From contig CAZHSC010000082.1 in assembly GCA_964534995.1 (NCBI GenBank), positions 1 through 14,587 on the forward strand: a stretch of 14,587 bases of DNA, read 5' to 3'. Under the pieces are notes generated by a model. The model worked only from the letters and a program-made list of their open reading frames with translations. It was not told where the DNA came from and made no database searches. Position numbers and translations under genes: made by a program. This document shows, one piece after another, positions 1-6,736 of this stretch. Source of the stretch: JAJTFW01 sp964534995 (lineage in GTDB: Bacteria > Bacteroidota > Bacteroidia > AKYH767-A > OLB10). Each line of letters opens with the position of its first letter. Positions within the stretch are counted from its first letter, which is position 1.

Positions 1-287
1 ATGGCATATCGGGCACCTTCCTTTGACTCACCTTTATGGATGATGTTAAAAGATCGGGGACTGTTCTTTGCAAAGAAATCTTTTAATACCTGCTCTGCCT
101 GAACTTTACTGTATACTTCTTCTTGTGAGAGGATGGTAAGGTCTACTGAATTTCCAAAATATCTGGATACTGTACGCGCATCTCCCGATCTCAATGCATT
201 GGCTATATCATCTAATAAGTCCAAATGTGCTGAAGCGATACTTACGCTCAACACCATGAAACTTACGACAGCTAGAATACTTTTCAT
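1..287 (-). CDS. DUF4783 family secreted protein, 3' part cut by window edge
   Basis: The gene starts with ATG at 287-285 and stays open for 95 codons to the left edge, so its C-terminus is missing. The N-terminus MKSILAVVSFMVLSVSIASA looks like a Sec signal peptide, with a likely cut after the ASA at residues 18-20, so the product should be exported. The mature part carries a pattern typical of DUF4783, a small cystatin/NTF2-like Bacteroidota family: DDIANALRSGDARTVSRYF, then VDLTILSQEEVYSK, then QAEQVLKDFFAKNSPRSF and IIHKGESKEGARYA. Family members are usually about 130 residues, so roughly a third is lost. The function of the family is not known. It is divergent from rlmH, and from memory such pairs are common in this phylum. 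No Shine-Dalgarno is visible. A perfect 7-bp inverted repeat lies about 20 nt upstream of the start. Confidence 0.82.
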   Translation of the reverse strand, partial: MKSILAVVSFMVLSVSIASAHLDLLDDIANALRSGDARTVSRYFGNSVDLTILSQEEVYSKVQAEQVLKDFFAKNSPRSFNIIHKGESKEGARYA

Positions 288-307
288 GTTAATAAATCTG
301 CGTTTAG

Positions 308-326
308 TTGGCAAAATTCTTGCCAA
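308..326. repeat. Perfect 7-5-7 inverted repeat upstream of the DUF4783 gene
   Basis: TTGGCAA, five spacer bases, then TTGCCAA sit in the 159-bp divergent gap between the DUF4783 start (287) and the rlmH start (447). The arms match exactly and pairing stops beyond them. It could be an operator for a dimeric repressor or a small hairpin in the DUF4783 leader. It has no T-run in either direction that would make it a good terminator. Chance is a real alternative for arms this short. Confidence 0.4.
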
Positions 327-446
327 AGAGTGAAGTCTACCTGTTATTTCTTCAATTTTACACAATAATACGCACATAGGTGACCCTTTTTAACTTTCAT
401 GCCGCGTATTATCAACAGGAGAATAAAAATAATTATAGTTAATATA

Positions 447-917
447 TTGAAAATCAAAGTTATAGCAATTGGTAAAACCGGAAAAGGATGGGTTTCGGAA
501 GGGCTGGATACCTATATTTTGCGATTGAAAAAAGTGGTAGGAATCGAATGGATTGAGCTGGAAGCTTCTACGAACACAAAGAAATCGGGGGAAGAGGGCC
601 TGAAAGAGGAGATGGCAAAACTGCTGCGCCAGGTGAAACCGGGTGATTACCTGGTGTTGCTGGATGAGAAAGGCACGCAGTTTACATCCCTTTCCTTTTC
701 ACATTGGCTGGGTAAAAAAATGGTATCAATACAAGGTGACTTGGTATTTATAATAGGTGGTGCCTATGGTTTTCATGAGGAAATACGCAAAAAGGCAAAA
801 GAACAGATATCGTTATCGGGAATGACATTTACCCATCAGATGGTACGTATATTTTTTGCAGAACAATTGTACAGGGGCTTTACAATTCTCCGCAACGAAC
901 CCTACCATCATTCCTGA
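447..917 (+). CDS. rlmH: 23S rRNA (pseudouridine-1915-N3)-methyltransferase RlmH
   Basis: RlmH is a SPOUT-class, SAM-dependent enzyme that methylates pseudouridine 1915 in helix 69 of 23S rRNA. Starting at TTG 447 the product is 156 residues, the usual family length (about 155-159), and begins KIKVIAIGKTGKGW like known members. Later signatures are YLVLLDEKGTQFTSLSFSHW, then FIIGGAYGFHEE (the SAM-binding knot), then SLSGMTFTHQMVRIFFAEQLYRGFTI and the NEPYHH end. An in-frame ATG at 399 would add 16 residues (MPRIINRRIKIIIVNI) that are not part of the family, so I prefer the TTG. AGGAGA at 417-422 is too far from 447 to be a clear ribosome site. Its last 10 bases overlap the end of the convergent glycosyltransferase gene. 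It is a housekeeping gene and marks the cluster border. Confidence 0.93.
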   Translation: MKIKVIAIGKTGKGWVSEGLDTYILRLKKVVGIEWIELEASTNTKKSGEEGLKEEMAKLLRQVKPGDYLVLLDEKGTQFTSLSFSHWLGKKMVSIQGDLVFIIGGAYGFHEEIRKKAKEQISLSGMTFTHQMVRIFFAEQLYRGFTILRNEPYHHS

Positions 918-2146
918 TCTAAAAGCATTTCATATACTTTTCTGTATTTTTCAATGCCATGTTCAATACTGAATAGCCTGATTGCCTCCCGCCTGAGTTT
1001 TTCTTTGTCAAAGCCAGGATATAATGCAATGAATTCTTTAGATACTTTTTCGTACTCTCCCTCAGTGAACTCCCGGCACACCAATCCTGCACCGGATTCA
1101 ATCACCAGTTCTTCCGTGTCGCCTACTCCTGCATTGCATATTACCGGAATCCCCATACTCATGAGTTCACCCAGTTTAGTGGGTGAACTTGCCATTTTAC
1201 TGTAAGCCGGAGTAATGAAGAATACCGATGCATGGCATAAACTCAATAATGCGGGCAACTGGCTTCTGCTGGAGGAAACTACCTTGATTTTATGTTCAGG
1301 TATGCCCAGGCTGGCCGCAGTTAGCATAAAATCCCTTGTATCTTCAAGTGTTATGAGCAGGAAGATTGCACGGGGCTGATGGCGTAGAAAGACTTTAAAA
1401 AAGCGAAGCATTTCCCCGGGAAGATACCAGGTGCTTAAACTGCCCAGATAGCAAAGGTAAAAAGCGTCATTATCGGGTTCCAGCTTTTCTTTCCAGAAAG
1501 AAAGATGATCTTCATTTGTCACATCGGTATTGAAATGACCGGTATCAACGCAGCAAGGAATCACCTCAATATTATTTTTCAGATGAGAATTACCAGAAAT
1601 CTTCCTGATTTCGGGACAGGCTTTATGGGTGAGTGAAATAATAGCATTTGCCGAATTAAAAAAATAAACTTCACGGTTCTTCATATAGTGAAACACCAAT
1701 CGGAAAACCGGATTGTTCAGATTCCACACCTTGCCATCGTTTTTTTCATCTACCCAGAATCCCCGCATATCAAATAAAAATGGAATGTTAAACCTGTGTT
1801 TCATCGATGAACCGATAAAAGAGGGAATATAACTGCGGCAATGAACCAGCGAAAAATTATGAGTTTTATGCAGTGAATATGCCAGTTTTCGGATTTGATA
1901 TATATCGTATAGGGTACCCAGTATGCTGGGTTTGTTATGGTAAACTAACGGATGCCATACAATGTCATTGGTGTCACATATTTTCTGAATTGTGGGATGC
2001 AGTTTCCCGAAGGCCTCCTTTTTTTCAGCACTTATAAGATGTATGTTGTATCCAAGGGCACTTAAGCCGCAGAGGTAGGGTAATACCTGTGATTGACCTA
2101 ATGGATCGGTCATCCCGTCGTATGATATATAGAGTATATTATTCAA
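908..2146 (-). CDS. GT4-family glycosyltransferase
   Basis: This is a cytoplasmic, GT-B fold sugar transferase of the glycosyl transferases group 1 type, probably adding one sugar of the lipid-linked repeat unit. The N-terminus NNILYISYDGMTDPLGQSQV (residues 2-21) is a well-conserved opening of one GT4 subgroup. It is followed by VHCRSYIPSFIG (101-112) and FLFDMRGFWVDE (123-134). The C-terminal donor domain starts near IPCCVDTGHF (196-205), continues with YLGSLSTWYLPG (233-244) and ends with the SSPTKLGELMSMGIPVI region (320-336), the nucleotide-sugar contact of this fold. The start is TTG: a TGA lies three codons upstream (2155-2153), and the next ATG (residue 12) would remove the first beta strand. 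It follows the acyltransferase gene after 13 nt, so the two are likely cotranscribed. Donor and acceptor cannot be told from sequence. Confidence 0.9.
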   Translation of the reverse strand: MNNILYISYDGMTDPLGQSQVLPYLCGLSALGYNIHLISAEKKEAFGKLHPTIQKICDTNDIVWHPLVYHNKPSILGTLYDIYQIRKLAYSLHKTHNFSLVHCRSYIPSFIGSSMKHRFNIPFLFDMRGFWVDEKNDGKVWNLNNPVFRLVFHYMKNREVYFFNSANAIISLTHKACPEIRKISGNSHLKNNIEVIPCCVDTGHFNTDVTNEDHLSFWKEKLEPDNDAFYLCYLGSLSTWYLPGEMLRFFKVFLRHQPRAIFLLITLEDTRDFMLTAASLGIPEHKIKVVSSSRSQLPALLSLCHASVFFITPAYSKMASSPTKLGELMSMGIPVICNAGVGDTEELVIESGAGLVCREFTEGEYEKVSKEFIALYPGFDKEKLRREAIRLFSIEHGIEKYRKVYEMLLDQE

Positions 2147-2159
2147 AACGTATCAAGGG

Positions 2160-3233
2160 TTAGGATCCTGATTTGGGAAAGTATTTTTCCCGGATTTGCA
2201 GGAAGGGGATTTCAATGAGCCGGGCCGTGATATAGCCGGTAAGTACGGATAGAGAAAAGTAAACTGAAAATGATAATGCTGTATTCAGATGGAATTTGTT
2301 TTGAACAAAGGTGGTGACCAATGCCATCAGGATGTGAACTACATAAATGGAGTAGGAGTAAAAACCGATGAATGACACCATTGAATATGCTTTGGCGCTT
2401 ATTTTATTTTTTTTCAAATGCCGGTCGTAACCAAGAAACAAAAACTGTAACAGCAGACTGCCAAATCCGAGGTACAACAGGGTGAAGCCAACTGTTGGAA
2501 TAAAAAAGGATGCCTGGAGGTCGATAAATGGTGTGAAGCTGATGGCAGCAAGAAAAAACAATTGCAGCCATATTTTATATTTTAAAACGAAGGAGCACAG
2601 GTGGTCACGATTGAAATGATAATGATATGAGAGAAAGACGCCCCAGCATAAGGAGTCGAGCCTCAGGTGACTGTAATAGAGATTTTCTACTTTGAAGGAT
2701 GCTGAATTGCTGTAAATTCTGAGTACCAAACACAGGATACCTGTAAATATCATGCCGCCTGTAAAAATATTTTTATTGCCCGCCAGGCCTGCTTTGGACA
2801 GGAAAAAGAGAAACAGCGATAAGGTGAAATAGAAATGTTCTTCAACGGCAAGCGACCAGGTGTGATTCCACAGGCTGCCCATATAATTTTGCAGAAAGAA
2901 CAACTCCCCCAGTAAATCATGGGTGACGATAGGTTTCCGGGCAATGGTTTTGAATATTACGGTGAAAAGGATAAAAGCGTAAAACACCGGGTAAATTTTA
3001 AAACCACGCCTGATCAGGAACCTTCCTGTTTTAATAGATCCGCTTTCCCTGTATTCTTTGAACAGGAGGCCGGATACCAGGAAGCCACTCAGAACAAAGA
3101 ACAAGTCTACACCTATCCAGCCCATTTTCTGAAGAGGAGCCCAGCATTCATAATGACGGAAAATCACAAGTAGAACTGCAATGCCACGTAAAAAATCGAT
3201 TTCTTTGAGTCGCAACTGATGGAGAGATTGCAT
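2160..3233 (-). CDS. OafA-like membrane O-acyltransferase (acyltransferase 3 family)
   Basis: This is an integral membrane acyltransferase of the acyltransferase-3 family, which moves acetyl or a similar group onto sugar hydroxyls of surface glycans. With the ATG at 3233 the protein has 357 residues. The family motif R-x10-H is present (R16, H27 in FLRGIAVLLVIFRHY), followed by WIGVDLFFVLSGFL, FLIRRGFKIYP (about 72-82) and HTWSLAVEEHFYF (about 124-136). Around ten hydrophobic segments follow. No SGNH domain is attached, unlike some OafA proteins. A longer reading from TTG 3260 adds nine residues, but a TAnnTTTG box sits inside that extension, which favours ATG 3233. It is divergent from the candidate polymerase gene and is followed closely by the GT4 gene. 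The likely role is O-acetylation of the polysaccharide; the exact acyl group is unknown. Confidence 0.9.
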   Translation of the reverse strand: MQSLHQLRLKEIDFLRGIAVLLVIFRHYECWAPLQKMGWIGVDLFFVLSGFLVSGLLFKEYRESGSIKTGRFLIRRGFKIYPVFYAFILFTVIFKTIARKPIVTHDLLGELFFLQNYMGSLWNHTWSLAVEEHFYFTLSLFLFFLSKAGLAGNKNIFTGGMIFTGILCLVLRIYSNSASFKVENLYYSHLRLDSLCWGVFLSYHYHFNRDHLCSFVLKYKIWLQLFFLAAISFTPFIDLQASFFIPTVGFTLLYLGFGSLLLQFLFLGYDRHLKKNKISAKAYSMVSFIGFYSYSIYVVHILMALVTTFVQNKFHLNTALSFSVYFSLSVLTGYITARLIEIPFLQIREKYFPKSGS

Positions 3234-3248
3234 ATTGGATAAGAATTT

Positions 3249-3256
3249 CAAAAGTA
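3249..3256 (-). promoter_or_regulatory. Candidate -7 box for the acyltransferase-GT4 unit
   Basis: TACTTTTG on the minus strand fits the Bacteroidota -7 consensus TAnnTTTG and lies 15 nt before ATG 3233, giving a very short leader. No TTTG is present at the expected -33 distance, so this is only half of a promoter. It agrees with translation starting at ATG 3233 rather than at the upstream TTG. Confidence 0.33.
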
Positions 3257-3352
3257 GCAAATTCGCTTTACTGTTTTCCCGCGTCAGGAGACCTTTCGTT
3301 CCAATTTCGTATTTTTACACGGAAAGCTATTACTCCCTTCCTTCGCAAGAAT

Positions 3353-4747
3353 ATGCAATTCTATTCACTGGTTGACATTGTATTTGGCCCCATCTATCTT
3401 GCCATTTTGTTGATTAGCGCGAGCATTTACGCGAATAAAAAGAAACTTACCCAACCCGAATACAAATACTATTTACCCGGTTTAGGGGCAAAGATATTGG
3501 GTGGTCTGGGACTGGCATTTGTGTATTCATTTTATTACCCCGGAGGTGATACTTTGCAGTATTTTTTTGACGCGATGACCTTTCAAAAACTGGTATTTGT
3601 TGATTTCGACTCATTCCTGCATGTATTTTTCCGGAAAGCAGACATATCCAATTTTTACTATTTCACCAGCGAAACAGGTTTTCCAGCCTATTGCCGCGAC
3701 CCCAAGGCCTGGTTTGTAGTAAAAATCAGTTTATTTCTGGTAGGATTCGGTTTTCAGAGTTATGTGGCCACCACCTTGCTTTGTGCCTGGCTTTCTTTTC
3801 ATGGAAACTGGAAATTGTATCAGGTTTTTGTGATGGAGTTTCCGAAGTTGAAAAAGGAGTTGGCCATTGCTTTTTTATTTATCCCTTCCGTCTTTTTCTG
3901 GGGATCGGGCTTGTTAAAGGACACCTTTACCCTAAGCGCACTGGGATGGGCGGTGTGGAGCATTTATAATCTGTTAATCAAAGGCAGAAAGCGCCTGTTA
4001 AGTATAATCACCCTGTTTTTGTCCAGCGCCTTAATTCTGAATGTGAAACCTTACATTCTTGTGGGCCTGGTTCCTTCCGTCATCATTTGGGTTATACATC
4101 GCCTGATAGGAAGGGTGTATGGCGGTATCCTTAAAACAGCTATTGTCCCCTTGCTCATTGTTGTAGGAATTGGCTTTGGATATTTCTTTATGACCGTGTT
4201 GGGCGATGCATTACAGGAATATAAACTGGACAACATCCTCGAAAAAGCGGTGGTGAACCAACGCGACCTCAAGAGCGACTATCATAAAGGGAATGCTTTC
4301 GATATTGGAGAGTATGATGCAACATTACCTTCTATCCTGGGCAAGTTTCCGATAGCCACTTTTTCCGCTATTTTCCGTCCTCTGATTCTTGAAGCCAATA
4401 ACGTGGTGATGTTTCTTTCGGGAATTGAAAATTTATTGATTCTTATTTTTACCATTAAAGTATTGATTTTTGTAAGGTTTTTCGGGTTTTTCAGACTTCT
4501 GGTAAAAAGCCATGTACTCACCTTTTCATTTGCGTTCGCCATATTGTTTGCTTATTCCGTAGGTCTCTCTACCAGTAATTTTGGCAGCCTGGTTCGCTAT
4601 AAAATTCCATGCATTCCATTTTTTGTGGCCACCCTGTATATTACCCGGTATTTAAAGCAGGTGGAAAACGAAGAGTATCAGAAAAACCTGAAGCAGGTTC
4701 CGAATTACGAAGATTTGGTGATCGCCAACAAAGGAGTATTCAGTTGA
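3353..4747 (+). CDS. Polytopic membrane protein, candidate Wzy-type polysaccharide polymerase
   Basis: The 464-residue product is almost entirely membrane segments (I estimate 9-11), with a larger polar loop around residues 285-330 and a short charged cytoplasmic-like tail after about 434. I recognise no catalytic domain with certainty. Visible motifs are FYYPGGDTLQYF (60-71), FWGSGLLKDTFTL (182-194), NVKPYILVGL (230-239), RPLILEANN (342-350) and STSNFGSLVRYKIPCIPF (407-424). The late NFGxxxRYxxPxIPF pattern and the early KD-containing loop resemble EpsG/Wzy-like membrane proteins of polysaccharide clusters. It is the only membrane protein here with this shape, and a Wzx-type flippase is present at 10906, so a polymerase role is the best inference. 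An undecaprenyl-linked-sugar transferase or O-unit ligase is possible instead. It stands alone on the plus strand between two minus-strand units, and its stop codon directly abuts that of the asnB-like gene. Confidence 0.6.
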   Translation: MQFYSLVDIVFGPIYLAILLISASIYANKKKLTQPEYKYYLPGLGAKILGGLGLAFVYSFYYPGGDTLQYFFDAMTFQKLVFVDFDSFLHVFFRKADISNFYYFTSETGFPAYCRDPKAWFVVKISLFLVGFGFQSYVATTLLCAWLSFHGNWKLYQVFVMEFPKLKKELAIAFLFIPSVFFWGSGLLKDTFTLSALGWAVWSIYNLLIKGRKRLLSIITLFLSSALILNVKPYILVGLVPSVIIWVIHRLIGRVYGGILKTAIVPLLIVVGIGFGYFFMTVLGDALQEYKLDNILEKAVVNQRDLKSDYHKGNAFDIGEYDATLPSILGKFPIATFSAIFRPLILEANNVVMFLSGIENLLILIFTIKVLIFVRFFGFFRLLVKSHVLTFSFAFAILFAYSVGLSTSNFGSLVRYKIPCIPFFVATLYITRYLKQVENEEYQKNLKQVPNYEDLVIANKGVFS

Positions 4748-6658
4748 TCAGGTTTTATCCTTGATCCACTTGTTAAGCACAATGATCAGCCAGATTCTGT
4801 TGTATAAATAGTCTTTCCCCTTGAAAAATTCGGCTTTCAGTTGCTCCGTTACCACACTGTTAAGTATCCCTTGTTTATCAATGAGGTCTTTGTCCAGATA
4901 TTCATCAATAAGATACTTCAGTTCTTTTCTGATCCATTTATTAAGAGGTATGGCAAAACCCTGTTTGGGTCTGATGAATAATTTTTCAGGTACATACTTG
5001 TATAAAATCTGTTTCAGAATATATTTACTCACGCCCTGGTTAAATTTTAATTCAGGGGCGATATTAATGGCAAATTCCACTACGCGATGGTCGAGGTAGG
5101 GTACCCTCGCCTCGATGGAGAAATGCATACTGGAGCGATCCACTTTGGTTAACAGATCATCAGGCAGGTAATACTGCGTGTCAAACAGTGCCTGCTGTTC
5201 CATAGCATTCAGGCGACGAACCTTAACCGTTTTACCTATGCTGGTATCTTTTTCGGCAAGTACACTGTCCGACTCATAACTGTCTATAAAATCCAGGAAA
5301 CCGGGATGACGAAATTCCGGCTTGGTAAGTTGACGTATTTCTCCGGTAGTAAACAGGTATTGTTCCTGTGAAAGGATATGGCTTCTGAGGTTATCCGCCT
5401 CACGTGTGTCGAGCATCCTGCCGATACGCTGATACCTGGAGGACATATTCCGGAAGGCATAGGATAAGGGGATCTTAAAAGCATTGAGCAGTGGCGATGA
5501 AAAACGCCGCGCCCATTGATGCGAGCCATAGCCAAAAAACAGTTCATCGCCACCTTCTCCCGACAAGGTGACCTTAACAAAGTTCCTGGCCAGCTTCGAC
5601 ACCAGCATGGTGGGTATAAAGGAAGAGTCGGCATTGGGTTCATCGTATACTTCGAAAATAGAATCGAAGAGACCGATGGCATCCTTGTAACTGACGATAA
5701 ACTCATGATGGTTAGTGCCCAGGTGATTGGCAACAGCCTTGGCATATTCCGATTCGTTATGGCTGTTTTCTTCAAAACCTATGGAAAAGGTATTTACCTT
5801 AACACTTGACAATCCAACCGCCTGCGCAGTGACCAGGCTGGAATCAATACCACCGCTGAGGAACACGCCAAAAGGTACATCGCTTTTTAACTGATACTGC
5901 ACTGAACTCATCAGTAAGTCGCTCAGCTTTACCAGGGCTTCTTCTTTGTCGGTAATGATATTATTGGTAAGCCGCTTTCTTACATTCCAATATCTCGTAG
6001 CCGACAATCCGCTTTTACTGACCTTAATATAACTGCCCGGATTCAGTTTGAAAATGTGATTGTATATTGAATTGGGAGAGGGTATAAATCCAAGGTGAAG
6101 AAAATCTCCTATCGATGACGGATTGATGGTTTTATCAATTTGTTGTAAAAGCACCAGTGCCTTGAATTCGGAAGCAAAAGCAATGTTTTGGCCATCCCAG
6201 TAGTACACCAGCGGTTTTATCCCAAGCCTGTCACGTACCAGATAAAGTTCGTTGGCAATTTTGTCATAAATAGCAAATGAAAACATTCCGTTCAGCTGAT
6301 GTACGCAATCAATTCCGTACTGCACAAACGCTTCGAGTATCACTTCCGTATCACTCGAAGTCCTGAATTTAAAATCAGAATCAACATTATTTTCTTTCAG
6401 CCGGGCGCCAATTTCCTGGTAATTGTATACTTCTCCGTTATAAATGATCACATATCTGTCATTGTGGGAAGTCATCGGCTGATTGGCTCTATCGGAAAGG
6501 TCGATGATAGATAACCTTCGATGTCCCAGCCCGCACATGCCATCAAAGAAATATCCGTCAGCATCAGGGCCCCGGTGGTGGAGCCGGTCAGTCATACGAT
6601 GTAAATCCTCTTCTTTGAAGTACCCGTTAAAGGATAGGAATCCCGCTAATCCACACAT
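4748..6658 (-). CDS. asnB: Asparagine synthase (glutamine-hydrolysing)-like amidotransferase
   Basis: This class II glutamine amidotransferase releases ammonia from glutamine in its N-terminal domain and uses it, with ATP activation, to amidate a carboxylate. Cys2 after the initiator Met is the expected nucleophile. GHRRLSIIDL (45-54), YNGEVYNY (73-80) and SSDTEVILEA (101-110) complete the glutaminase domain. The synthetase domain shows the PP-loop SGGIDSS (268-274), SGEGGDELFFGYG (366-378), the IEARVPYLDHR motif and KQGFAIPLNKW near the C-terminus. All key residues look intact at 636 residues. In surface-glycan loci such paralogs (for example WbpS-like proteins) are thought to amidate uronic acids rather than make asparagine, and that is my preferred reading here. 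It lies 78 nt after the GT39-like gene, probably in the same transcript. The start is ATG 6658, fixed by Cys2. Confidence 0.93.
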   Translation of the reverse strand: MCGLAGFLSFNGYFKEEDLHRMTDRLHHRGPDADGYFFDGMCGLGHRRLSIIDLSDRANQPMTSHNDRYVIIYNGEVYNYQEIGARLKENNVDSDFKFRTSSDTEVILEAFVQYGIDCVHQLNGMFSFAIYDKIANELYLVRDRLGIKPLVYYWDGQNIAFASEFKALVLLQQIDKTINPSSIGDFLHLGFIPSPNSIYNHIFKLNPGSYIKVSKSGLSATRYWNVRKRLTNNIITDKEEALVKLSDLLMSSVQYQLKSDVPFGVFLSGGIDSSLVTAQAVGLSSVKVNTFSIGFEENSHNESEYAKAVANHLGTNHHEFIVSYKDAIGLFDSIFEVYDEPNADSSFIPTMLVSKLARNFVKVTLSGEGGDELFFGYGSHQWARRFSSPLLNAFKIPLSYAFRNMSSRYQRIGRMLDTREADNLRSHILSQEQYLFTTGEIRQLTKPEFRHPGFLDFIDSYESDSVLAEKDTSIGKTVKVRRLNAMEQQALFDTQYYLPDDLLTKVDRSSMHFSIEARVPYLDHRVVEFAINIAPELKFNQGVSKYILKQILYKYVPEKLFIRPKQGFAIPLNKWIRKELKYLIDEYLDKDLIDKQGILNSVVTEQLKAEFFKGKDYLYNRIWLIIVLNKWIKDKT

Positions 6659-6736
6659 ATTATTATTTTTCTTTCCGCTGGTAATTATGTAATACTAACT
6701 GCTCCGTTCTTTTTATAACGACTTATTTATTCTCCG

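Noticed and set aside
399..446. N-terminal extension of rlmH from ATG 399
   Set aside because: The added MPRIINRRIKIIIVNI is foreign to RlmH; TTG 447 gives the family length and opening. The ATG remains a formal alternative.
3301..3352. TATTTTTA at 3310-3317 as the promoter of the candidate polymerase gene
   Set aside because: It misses the final TTTG of the -7 consensus and the only TTTC upstream is at the wrong distance, so I did not list it.
5091..5115. Near-palindrome around AGGGTACCCT with outer TCGAGG/CCTCGA
   Set aside because: The two parts are offset by a base, and the stretch encodes the conserved AsnB motif IEARVPYLDHR, which explains the sequence.
5284..5775. Open frame of 163 codons on the minus strand inside the asnB-like gene
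   Set aside because: It is a shifted-frame shadow of the AsnB synthetase domain, with Pro/Cys-rich composition, no recognisable domain and no independent signal.
6659..6736. Promoter or terminator in the 78-nt gap before the asnB-like gene
   Set aside because: No TAnnTTTG box, stem-loop or T-run could be supported; cotranscription with the upstream genes is simpler.
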